From contig JAUCNG010067774.1 in assembly GCA_032353305.1 (NCBI GenBank), positions 1 to 14,249 of the forward strand: DNA of 14,249 bases. Reading direction: 5' to 3'. Position numbers and translations under genes: made by a program. Positions 9,501 to 14,249 of this stretch are shown here, piece after piece. Under the pieces are notes generated by a model that was not told where the DNA came from, ran no database searches, and was given only the letters and a program-made list of their open reading frames with translations. This DNA is from Cephalothrix spiralis. Lineage: Eukaryota > Nemertea > Palaeonemertea > Archinemertea > Cephalotrichidae. Each line of letters opens with the position of its first letter. Positions within the stretch are counted from its first letter, which is position 1.

Positions 9501-12500
9501 ATTTTATGTGCAAAAAGTTTTCAGTCAAATATTCAAATGTTAACTGCAAAACTTGGTCTCCTAATGTACAAAATTTTTGCGATTTATCTAAACAAAAAAA
9601 ATTGATTTTTTTGACAATTAAAAATCACCTAGGTTTCAGGATCTTAATATATCCTAAAAATATACGCAGCCCATATTATTATTAACTTTTGGCATGATAT
9701 AGCTAAACGTAACCCTTCCGTTTACTTCTAATAGGCTAAAAACGCAGTGTTCTAAAAAATTTGCACACCACTGTATCAATTTATAAAAAACATGGATTTT
9801 CTCGCCTAACTTTGTCGGCACACGATTTTATCATTCCTTCAAAGGTGCGTGCGAAAAGTTAAAACAAAAGACCTCTATATGAAATTATTACTAAACCGAA
9901 ATGCTGCTTTAATGTAATCCAAAAAGTTTAAGTATGTTGTGAAGGAAGGTTAAAATTGGCAAAATTGAGATGAGTTATCCACCCTGGAAAAAAACTTTTT
10001 TTGCCCCCACCCGTTTTTGCCAACTTTTTCCATCAATTTTTCTGACCACCCACCCCCTATTTTTTGCACGCGGTTAACAAATATTTCTGTTTCCCAGATT
10101 TTTTTCGAACAAAATCTTTCCATTTTTTCCACAACGCACCAATTTTTCCTAAAAATTTTGACCACCCACCCAATTTTTGCCATTTTCCTGTTTTGCTACT
10201 AATGTTATTTAAAATGGTGATTTACATGTAAAGCCCGTCTACATCGAAATGATATTGTTTTCGACCCCGAAGAATGGGTACAGGTGTTACATCTTTCTAC
10301 TATACATAATTTTAGCAAAAATCAAGTGCCTATAGTAAGAGGTGCTCTCTACTTAGTACTAAAATCTAATAGATTATATCAGATCATCGGTGGCGCATTA
10401 CCCCATGTTGATTTAGATAACATATAACGCTACAAGATATCGCCACAGATCATCTGAACGATCTATGACTAGAAGACCTCTTACTATAGGAACCTGCAAA
10501 AATGCAATCAAAAATGTTCTAATTATCCATTTTGATCACGATAGACTAGTGATCAAGTCCCTATTTAGGCAACTGAAGGTTACCTACAGACTGGAATTAT
10601 TGCCCTATTGCGGCTATTGATACGGCCTTTAAGCTAGTACAAGAAATAATACTGGTCAAAAACATGATTAAAAGCCTAAAAATGGTAAAAAAAACAAATG
10701 AGGAAAAATTGGCTAACAACTGAAAACAGTGGGAAAAAGGGTTTTTTGCCAAAAAAAATGTACCTACTCACCCCAGCGTATGTGTATGCCAATATGTTCC
10801 ATGATCCCCCCCCCCCCTGTATTTTACCAAGAATATTCTACCCTGACAGTCACGAGTTGGTACGCGGCGACCTTATCGCTAGAATCGAGCGCTATCCCGT
10901 ACCTTAGTTCAGGGCAACAGCAGTTCGGAAAAATTAACCCAGGTTTTTTTTTTTGAGTACTCAGCAGGGTGACAAGTGACCTGGAAATCAGGGAAAAGTC
11001 AGGGAAAAAAATTGTGGTTCAAAAAGTCAGGGAATTTTCAAATTTTGATAAAAGTCAGGGAAAAGTCAGGGAAATTTAGTCCTGAGAATTAGTTCACGAC
11101 AAATTATTTGTCGTGAAATACATTTTGATCAAAAATATATGTCGCAAAAGACAAATTCTTGGCAAATTATTTGTTGCTTGGTCAGGAAATTTTTTGAAAT
11201 TGTCAGGGATTTCAGGGAAAAGTCAGGAATTTTGAAATTCAAAAATACTGGTCACCCTGAGTAGTTAATTAAATAATGAAAAGTCATAAAAAATCTGATT
11301 TCTGAGAATCCCATTTTCGAGAAAGGACGTTCATTTGGGGAAATTTAACTGTGTGGTCCTTTGGGGAAATTTATGTAGCTCAGTTGTTAGTTGTTATTAG
11401 ACAGATTTGCACCAAATTTATTTTATTTGAAAGAGAAGGCCATGATCTCTCTAGTGTTCACTAGCAGCGACATGGTTAATTCATAAGTAAGTCACAATAT
11501 GACGTCATCTGGGTGTCCTGTATAGAATATTTTTACAGAATCCTTGTTTAAATTATTTCAATTTATCTTTTATAGGGATTTCAAGTTCCTGTAGTTAATT
11601 ACAATGAAGAAATGGACAATACTATGGGACAGATTTATATCGACCCACATTCTGGACGGCAAATGCTATTTAACCATAATACTGGACAATATTATGAAAA
11701 TACTGGACAACAAATGCTCTTTGACCAGAGAACTGGACAATATTATGATCCTTACTCTGGACAAGTTATTCATAATCCTCCACAGTGGCAGACTCAAGAA
11801 AGAAAAGCCAAGAAGAGAAAGAAATTAGAAAGTCGATTAAGGGGCTCTGAAAAAATGTCTGAAAGGGAAACTCATCATGTAGAAAATGTATGGATGCTGC
11901 AAATGGATGATAGATGGCGCCTATATCGATTTTGGATAGATCGATATTGTGAATCGATTCGAAGAGATGTGGCGACTTTTCAACGCGGGTATGATTAATT
12001 TTCTATTACTTGATTATGATAGAATGACTTTGAAAATATAAATAAGTTTGGCAGACTTAAATTTGGTCCTCTGTTGTGGTTTTGGTAGGTTTTGTCCTCC
12101 GACTTCTTAAATTTTCGTTTTCGACCCAGTCGGTTTAGCCCAAATTTTACACAATAAATTCAAATTTGAATACAAACATTGAAGTATATGATGATTTGTC
12201 GAATCTTGAGAATTTTCTGCATAAACTTAATACATTAAACAAGGATTATTGACTCTAATTCAATCCTTTATTTAGTACAAATTGTGTATTTAAAGTCATT
12301 ACATTTTATTCGAATATTGACAGCAACTCCTTAAAAACTATGATTTTTGCATAACGCCGCCGCCGCCGAACGAGGCCGTGACGAAAATGATCGGCCACCG
12401 ATGTCCTTCACTGGTGCCACGATCAACTAGGCCTAATATACAAAAGGTCCGATAGACTGGTTATTAGGAATAGTTCCGGAAAGAATTTTGGGATTAATTT

Positions 12501-12995
12501 AAAATTTTGATTATTTCAAGCTAATACCGGATTAAAATTCTTTTTAAAGGTATGACAGGGCAACGGAGTTGTTGAATGAAAGCAAGTCACGCCAGGATAA
12601 ATTCATACTTGAACGAGCAACTGTTATCGGAATGACGACTACTGGTGCTGCCAAACACCAGGAGCTCCTTCAGGAAGTCAAGCCATCGATTATTATTGTT
12701 GAAGAAGCTGCTGAAGTCCTTGAAAGTCACATTGTTACATCTCTGAACATTGAATGCTCACAGCTTGTGCTGATAGGTGATCATAAACAACTGAGACCCT
12801 CACCTACTGTTTTTGACTTGGCAAAGAAATATAATCTCGATATTTCATTATTTGAAAGGATGATCAACAATAAGGTTGATTATGAATGTTTAGCAAAGCA
12901 GCACAGAATGAGACCAGAAATATCAACATTGATGAAACACATCTATCCTGAACTGGAAGACGATCCATGCGTTGAAAATTACCCGGATGTTTTAG
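421..12995 (+). CDS. ZNFX1-like: ZNFX1-like SF1 helicase, spliced, 3'-incomplete (8 exons)
   Basis: The conceptual join is 421-506, 2383-4106, 4588-5260, 5902-6453, 7502-7701, 8770-8873, 11576-11988 and 12550-12995. Every junction is GT-AG and all phases agree, giving 1399 codons plus 1 nt. Approximate domain order by residue is: RGG repeats 286-380; helical ARM-like region 391-560; ZNFX1 signature YLDVQFRLLREDF from 611; TTAYFEAY near 750; Walker A GPPGTGKT 847-854; NHALDQFLEG near 897; VRVGGRSSSE near 931; variable insert 1012-1213; VEEAAE 1301-1306; LIGDHKQLRP from 1324; QHRMRPEI 1368-1375. This order matches the ZNFX1 family, UPF1-like helicases. In vertebrates ZNFX1 is an interferon-induced dsRNA sensor; in C. 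elegans ZNFX-1 works in Z granules in small-RNA inheritance. Motifs V and VI and the NFX1-type zinc fingers are not in the window. No frameshift or stop interrupts the joined frame, so the gene looks intact. Orthologue versus lineage-specific paralogue cannot be decided here. Confidence 0.93.
536..602 (+). repeat. 30-bp tandem duplication, two exact copies
   Basis: Bases 541-570 and 571-600 are identical, with a few matching bases on both sides (about 536-602). The unit contains CCCATTTTTAGTTTCGGT. It starts about 30 bp after the exon 1 donor. Perfect identity implies a recent duplication or polymorphic slippage. The duplicated TTTTTAG word resembles a splice acceptor, but it has no following open frame. 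Confidence 0.9.
820..858. promoter_or_regulatory. Paired NRF-1-like palindromes
   Basis: GCGCATGCGC occurs at 821-830 and again at 848-857, 27 bp apart. The second reads TGCGCATGCGCA and fits the NRF-1 consensus YGCGCAYGCGCR fully; the first deviates only at its last base. In an AT-rich intron two copies of a ten-base CpG palindrome this close are unlikely by chance. They could mark an internal promoter or be part of a dispersed repeat. Confidence 0.45.
913..984. repeat. Perfect 33-bp inverted repeat with 6-nt loop
   Basis: The left arm at 913-945 and the right arm at 952-984 are exact reverse complements, with CAATTC between them. The arms include TTTGGACCAGATGTT and its complement. As RNA this would be a 72-nt hairpin with a fully paired stem. 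No surrounding terminal repeats or target duplication could be identified. It may be a palindromic transposon remnant or a structured RNA. Confidence 0.92.
2383..4106 (+). CDS. ZNFX1-like: Exon 2: disordered RGG-repeat region and ARM-like region
   Basis: Encodes residues 29-603. The acceptor is AATTGCAG|G and the donor CTACAG|GTTAGA, exiting in phase 1. The open frame runs back to 2276 but that part is intronic. The first third is lysine/serine/glutamate-rich and likely disordered. Bases 3152-3437 encode Arg-Gly repeats. From about residue 391 the sequence is predicted helical (LTYTWIKNL, LLVLIEALTRALQSK, YLYDLMSIVVES) and corresponds in position and pattern to the N-terminal ARM-like region of ZNFX1. 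The end, PPEDFREIPVLPTQEEL, resembles the conserved linker that precedes the YLD..FRLLREDF signature. As one long exon it carries most of the poorly conserved N-terminal half. Confidence 0.92.
3152..3437 (+). repeat. Four 66-bp coding repeats (22-residue RGG-type)
   Basis: Copies begin at 3152, 3218, 3284 and 3350, the last degenerating into GRGRGNNGRGNGRGG. The second unit reads RKSRAPLGETSGRERGNSES. All four preserve frame and the pattern R.S.AP.GETSGR.RG. Arg-Gly-rich repeats of this type commonly bind RNA and drive condensation; that function is inferred here. High DNA similarity between copies suggests recent expansion. Confidence 0.9.
4107..4587 (+). other. Intron 2
   Basis: This 481-bp intron has donor GTTAGA and acceptor TTCATTGTAG. 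It contains an imperfect inverted repeat (4151-4183 with 4205-4240) and a run of 12 G at 4367-4378. No coding signal is seen. Confidence 0.85.
4151..4240. repeat. Imperfect inverted repeat in intron 2
   Basis: The left arm at 4151-4183 (with CACCGACTGTTGAAAAAGCA) pairs imperfectly with 4205-4240 (TGCTTTTTTCAACTGTTGGTG reversed), leaving a loop of about 21 nt. Several mismatches and small gaps are present. It could be a decayed miniature transposon or a chance hairpin; no target duplication was found. Confidence 0.6.
4588..5260 (+). CDS. ZNFX1-like: Exon 3: ZNFX1 signature and pre-helicase domain
   Basis: Encodes residues 604-827, entering with 2 nt that complete a Gly codon from exon 2 and leaving in phase 2 at GATAG|GTGAGT. 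It opens with GGYEDPDHYLDVQFRLLRED and FVAPLREGI, the most recognisable ZNFX1 family block. Further on come RLIFGSLVVLSRDNF and METTAYFEAY-like MIETTAYFEAYKHTLIALQ (from residue 746), also typical. The last residues, ending LGLD before S-S-Q, lead into the Q-type motif of UPF1-like helicases. This region precedes RecA domain 1 and in UPF1 relatives packs onto the helicase core as part of domain 1B-type folds. The open frame extends upstream to 4425 but that part is intron. Confidence 0.96.
5261..5901 (+). other. Intron 3
   Basis: This 641-bp intron has donor GTGAGT and acceptor TTGTTTTCTTTCAG. It contains a copy of a dispersed repeat at 5328-5430. The rest, 5431-5880, has only short spurious frames. 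Confidence 0.9.
5328..5430 (+). repeat. Dispersed repeat, copy A
   Basis: This stretch aligns with the reverse complement of 10839-10944, sharing ACCTGGGTTAATTTTCCGAA at one end, TACGGGATAG and CTCGAT in the middle, and GCGTACCAAC towards the other end. The similarity is clear but diverged, with small gaps. It may be a SINE-like or DNA transposon fragment; I see no clear pol III A and B boxes. It lies in the intron before exon 4. Confidence 0.75.
5902..6453 (+). CDS. ZNFX1-like: Exon 4: RecA domain 1 with Walker A and motif Ia
   Basis: Encodes residues 828-1011. The first T completes a Ser codon, giving LD-SSQHRAL, a Q-motif-like sequence in which the Gln contacts adenine. GPPGTGKT at residues 847-854 is a complete Walker A motif, with Lys853 and Thr854 for phosphate and magnesium binding. 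ILVVCYTNHALDQFLEGI (from about 889) is motif Ia and its flank. MIVRVGGRSSSEAL at 929-942 matches the ZNFX1 block after motif Ia. The tail (LRTIEVELKKRSKQLEGVHS) is charged and probably coiled-coil. Donor is CACGA|GTAAGT, phase 2. Confidence 0.97.
6496..6710. mobile_element. Miniature transposon, CAGGGTG termini (hAT-like, tentative), copy 1
   Basis: The left end CAGGGTGACCACA at 6496 matches the right end TGTGGCCACCCTT at 6698-6710 as an inverted repeat with two or three mismatches. The flanks show TTTCG on both sides, a possible part of a target duplication. The inside shares TCAGGGAAAAGTCA and ATATTTGTTGC with the element at 10965-11259, so both belong to one family. No transposase frame is present. 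Confidence 0.65.
7331..7362 (+). repeat. Exact 16-bp tandem repeat
   Basis: AAAGCCACTAAATACT occurs at 7331-7346 and 7347-7362 without a mismatch, about 140 bp before the exon 5 acceptor. It looks like a simple slippage duplication. Confidence 0.85.
7502..7701 (+). CDS. ZNFX1-like: Exon 5: start of the variable helicase insert
   Basis: Encodes residues 1012-1078; the first T completes an Asp codon and the donor GCAG|GTATGT leaves in phase 1. MMNEWLGYG (from residue 1029) corresponds in position to a conserved EWLG-type segment in the ZNFX1 spacer between motif Ia and motif II. The rest is low complexity: AAPAPQADAE, then seven alanines at 1072-1078 just before the splice junction. In vertebrate ZNFX1 this spacer is acidic and variable; here it is Gln/Ala-rich. 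Phase agreement with exons 4 and 6 and the splice sites are the main evidence. Confidence 0.88.
7702..8769 (+). other. Intron 5
   Basis: This 1068-bp intron has donor GTATGT and acceptor TTTTGCTGTCCTAG. It has a run of 12 C at 7858-7869 and AT-rich sequence elsewhere. I see no gene, RNA or identifiable mobile element. Confidence 0.88.
8770..8873 (+). CDS. ZNFX1-like: Exon 6: small exon in the variable insert
   Basis: Encodes residues 1079-1113. Two bases complete a Gly codon, then NPDDGIDVQQEIDFLQNQRM and a Gly/Met-rich tail ending MPGL. It leaves in phase 0 at GGCTTG|GTAGGT, which is the only donor that fits exon 7. The acidic and glutamine-rich character suits the variable spacer of ZNFX1, but family conservation is too weak here to confirm it by homology. 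Phase agreement on both sides and the good acceptor are the support. Confidence 0.75.
8891..9773. mobile_element. Foldback element with Tc1/mariner-type ends
   Basis: The element begins CAGTGGTGTGCAAATT and ends with the exact reverse complement, flanked by TA on both sides (8889-8890 and 9774-9775), as expected for Tc1/mariner insertion. The whole element folds back: 8891-9296 pairs with 9337-9773, leaving a loop of about 40 nt that itself holds the palindrome GATCAGCTGATC. By eye around nine in ten positions match, with a few gaps; the right arm has some 30 extra bases. No transposase frame remains, so it is non-autonomous. It starts 17 bp after the exon 6 donor. Confidence 0.92.
9976..10194. 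repeat. Pyrimidine-rich degenerate tandem repeat
   Basis: The + strand is mostly C and T, with GACCACCCACCC at 10044 and again at 10160 (116 bp apart) and related TTTTTGCC or TTTTTGCAC words after each. A third CCCACCCG word lies near 10009. This reads as a diverged tandem duplication. Short open frames on either strand here are by-products of the skewed composition. Confidence 0.6.
10329..10490. mobile_element. Short element with 15-bp perfect terminal inverted repeats
   Basis: CCTATAGTAAGAGGT at 10329-10343 is the exact reverse complement of 10476-10490. Further in, CAGATCATCGGTGGCG-type sequence pairs imperfectly with the CGCCACAGATCATCTG segment near 10441. The total is 162 bp without a coding frame, the size of a miniature inverted-repeat transposon. 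The exact boundary is unclear: the TATAG inside the repeat could include a TA target duplication. Confidence 0.7.
10839..10944 (-). repeat. Dispersed repeat, copy B (reverse orientation)
   Basis: The reverse complement of this stretch aligns with 5328-5430 along its length, with shared TACGGGATAG, CTCGAT and GCGTACCAAC. It lies directly before the CAGGGTG-ended element and after a run of 12 C at 10806-10817. Two copies in opposite orientation in one gene indicate a dispersed family. Confidence 0.75.
10965..11259. mobile_element. Miniature transposon, CAGGGTG termini, copy 2
   Basis: The ends CAGGGTGAC (10965) and GTCACCCTG (to 11259) are perfect 9-bp inverted repeats. The interior has about seven copies of a TCAGGGA word and resembles the element at 6496-6710, though some 80 bp longer. 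Flanking AGTACTCA and AGTAGTTA match at six of eight positions, a possible eaten-away 8-bp duplication of hAT type. No transposase frame is present. Confidence 0.68.
11576..11988 (+). CDS. ZNFX1-like: Exon 7: Tyr/Gly repeats and conserved pre-motif-II helix
   Basis: Encodes residues 1114-1250, entering in phase 0 after TTTTATAG and leaving in phase 2 at CGCGG|GTATGA. The first half carries an aromatic repeat: HSGRQMLFNHNTGQYYE and NTGQQMLFDQRTGQYYD are consecutive 17-residue units (11648-11749), with partial units on both sides. A basic stretch KAKKRKK (1190-1196) could act as a nuclear or RNA-binding patch. The second half, ENVWMLQMDDRWRLYRFWID (1216-1235), matches the conserved VW.L....RW.LYR.W block that ZNFX1 proteins have before motif II. 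So the C-terminal half is family-conserved, and the repeat half is an unusual filling of the variable spacer. Confidence 0.93.
11989..12549 (+). other. Intron 7
   Basis: This 561-bp intron has donor GTATGA and acceptor TTCTTTTTAAAG. The word GGTATGA occurs at both junctions, so the boundary is placed by the GT-AG rule. A short GCC run lies at 12356-12367. Nothing else is recognised. Confidence 0.9.
12550..12995 (+). CDS. ZNFX1-like: Exon 8: helicase motifs II, III and IV
   Basis: Encodes residues 1251-1399, with the first G completing a Gly codon. VIGMTTTGAAKHQELLQ is the conserved block before motif II. SIIIVEEAAEVLESH holds motif II as E-E-A-A-E (1302-1306), the usual form in ZNFX1, where the first acidic pair coordinates magnesium and water. 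LVLIGDHKQLRPSP (from 1323) is motif III, and QHRMRPEIS (1368-1376) is motif IV with the Arg that contacts nucleotide in SF1 helicases. The exon ends GTTTTAG|GTAAAT in phase 1. The next exon is not found before the window ends, so the rest of RecA domain 2 is outside. Confidence 0.97.
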
Positions 12996-13532
12996 GTAAA
13001 TGATTCATAAACTTTCAGTCATTCTTCTTTAATGAGGAAAGGGGGAGGGGTATCGATCACGAAGACCAAAAATAACGTTTTACGAATTACGGATTAAGGG
13101 TATCAAGAGTCACGTTTGCGCACTTCCTACATAACACGAGCATCCTGAATCGAGATTTAAAGAATGGCTTTTACGAATCACGCGTTAGTCGGTAGATCAC
13201 GGTTGTCAGTTTTTGAAAAACAAGTTCACGTTAAGCCGATTTCCCTACAAAGTTGCAGTAAATTGTAAACAATAATATAAGAACAATAGATTCCACCTTA
13301 ATAATTAAACTAGTCATTGTCATCTAAACTGGCCGAAGAGTTCAGCTGAGTAAGATGCATTAGATATACTTCAATCATCTTTAAAAGTACTTATTTTCAA
13401 TATAAAGCAATTAACTATTATTTTTGATGCCATATTAGGAATTATTTCATAGACATTTCATTTCTATGATTCTCATTGGACCATTTGTACCACCTGACGC
13501 ATTTCTATTTTGAAATAGATTCTCACTAGTGA

Positions 13533-13620
13533 GTCACTATCGTGGAATGGTTCCCTCATATTCATGTTGTCCACTCATGAATCTCCCATCAAAAGCGGTC
13601 ACCATCGTTGAATGGTGCCC
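13533..13620 (+). repeat. Diverged 23-bp direct repeat
   Basis: GTCACTATCGTGGAATGG followed by TTCCC at 13533-13555 matches GTCACCATCGTTGAATGG followed by TGCCC at 13598-13620 at 20 of 23 positions, with a 65-bp offset. The second copy contains a small hairpin (CACCAT with ATGGTG). Its nature is unknown. Confidence 0.6.
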
Positions 13621-13883
13621 GCCCGATGACGTCACTGCCTCATTTACATTTTATTCACTCTTGTACATGCGTACGTGACAATAACAATGTAGCGAGTGAC
13701 TGACTGACGTTGACCCTGTTAAATTGTGTATAAAGCGGTTTCTTTAAATAGATCATACATGGATTACGATAAAATTGGGATATTATAACTTTAAGGTGGC
13801 CCCCCTATAATTTTAAAATCTTTACTAAATACTTTCAAATGCTACTTTAAGGATTGTTAGGTAGCCCATGGCTCCAAAAAAAT

Positions 13884-14145
13884 TGACCTTGACCTATTTT
13901 TGGCCAAAAATTAGCCGAAAATTTCCGAAAAATTTCCATTTAAGAAATCCTGTACAGCTCAAAATAATAAACATAGGGCCAAATATTTTATTGCATATTC
14001 TACAGTGTTGATATTGTTGATGGCTGGTACTAGAAACTTGTTTAAATTCAAATTGGTTAAATATTTATTCAACTTTTAAGGGAGGGCCATTTTTTCCAGC
14101 TTTTTTTGAATTTATTTTTGACCTTGACCTCAACTGTGACCTTGG
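13884..14145 (+). repeat. TGACCTTGACCT words
   Basis: TGACCTTGACCT is at 13884-13895 and 14119-14130, and TGACCTTGG at 14137-14145. TGACCTTGA is the complement of the ERR/SF-1 monomer site, but the word is also common in simple dispersed repeats of marine invertebrates. With no promoter context I treat it as repeat sequence. Confidence 0.45.
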
Positions 14146-14249
14146 ATTTTTATATTTTTTTGAATTCTTCTAGTACAGTCGCGGTACCAGTTCCGGGTCA
14201 GTGTTTTTCAACAACGAAATTTTCTCGTTTAAAATTGCCAAAAATAGTC

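Larger units (their letters stand above)
8874..11575 (+). other. Intron 6, rich in mobile-element remnants
   Basis: This 2702-bp intron is the longest in the window. It holds a foldback element (8891-9773), a pyrimidine-rich repeat region (about 9976-10194), a short element with 15-bp inverted ends (10329-10490), a dispersed repeat in reverse orientation (10839-10944) and a CAGGGTG-ended element (10965-11259). TGACGTCA lies at 11500-11507. The acceptor is ATTTATCTTTTATAG. Confidence 0.88.
12996..14249 (+). other. Intron 8, open at the right edge
   Basis: I searched for the expected continuation of RecA domain 2 (a GV..N.FF-type block) in phase 1 after an AG and found none. The stretch contains a 12-bp palindrome CTCACTAGTGAG at 13522-13533, a diverged 23-bp direct repeat, TGACGTCA at 13627-13634 and TGACCTTGACCT words at 13884-13895 and 14119-14130. 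No other gene is visible. Confidence 0.75.

Noticed and set aside
9950-10202. Short frames on both strands in the pyrimidine-rich region
   Set aside because: They result from skewed, repetitive composition that excludes stop codons; the peptides are low complexity.
12356-12367. GCC triplet run as a coding or expansion repeat
   Set aside because: It is only about four units, lies within intron 7 and has no open frame linked to the gene.
12698-12715. VEEAAE in place of DEAD/DEAA as a broken motif II
   Set aside because: This form is the normal one in ZNFX1 proteins, so it is not evidence of an inactive helicase.

Overview
The window looks like nuclear DNA from a metazoan, most likely a marine invertebrate. 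It is AT-rich, with GT-AG introns of about 0.5 to 2.7 kb, many small non-autonomous DNA transposons, and no bacterial operon structure. The exact phylum cannot be fixed from sequence alone. Dispersed TGACCTTGACCT words and the style of the small transposons would suit a mollusc or another lophotrochozoan, but that is a weak inference.

The window holds one recognisable gene, on the + strand: the 5' two-thirds or so of a ZNFX1-like gene (NFX1-type zinc-finger-containing 1, a UPF1-like superfamily 1 helicase). Eight exons join in frame through consensus splice sites: 421-506, 2383-4106, 4588-5260, 5902-6453, 7502-7701, 8770-8873, 11576-11988 and 12550-12995. Their phases all agree and give 1399 codons plus one base. 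In order the protein has a short N-terminus, a long disordered region with four 22-residue RGG-type repeats, a helical ARM-like region, the ZNFX1 signature around YLDVQFRLLREDF, the Walker A motif GPPGTGKT, the motif Ia region, a variable insert, and then motifs II (VEEAAE), III (GDHKQLRP) and IV (QHRMRPEI). The second RecA lobe and the zinc fingers must lie beyond base 14249.

Layout: 1-420 is the candidate promoter and 5' UTR, with ETS and E-box words. Intron 1 (507-2382) holds a 30-bp tandem duplication, two NRF-1-like palindromes and a perfect 33-bp hairpin. Introns 2 to 5 carry small inverted repeats and one miniature transposon. Intron 6 (8874-11575) is a nest of mobile-element remnants, chief among them an 883-bp foldback element with Tc1/mariner-type ends and TA flanks. 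Intron 8 is open at the right edge and has only short repeats.

The most notable points are: (1) the long foldback element just downstream of a splice donor in a gene whose family acts in RNA sensing and small-RNA inheritance; (2) tyrosine/glycine repeats resembling the OCRE octamer repeat, inserted inside the helicase core; and (3) two inverted copies of one dispersed repeat flanking exons 4-6, an arrangement that could favour back-splicing. No tRNA, rRNA, CRISPR array or second protein-coding gene was found.
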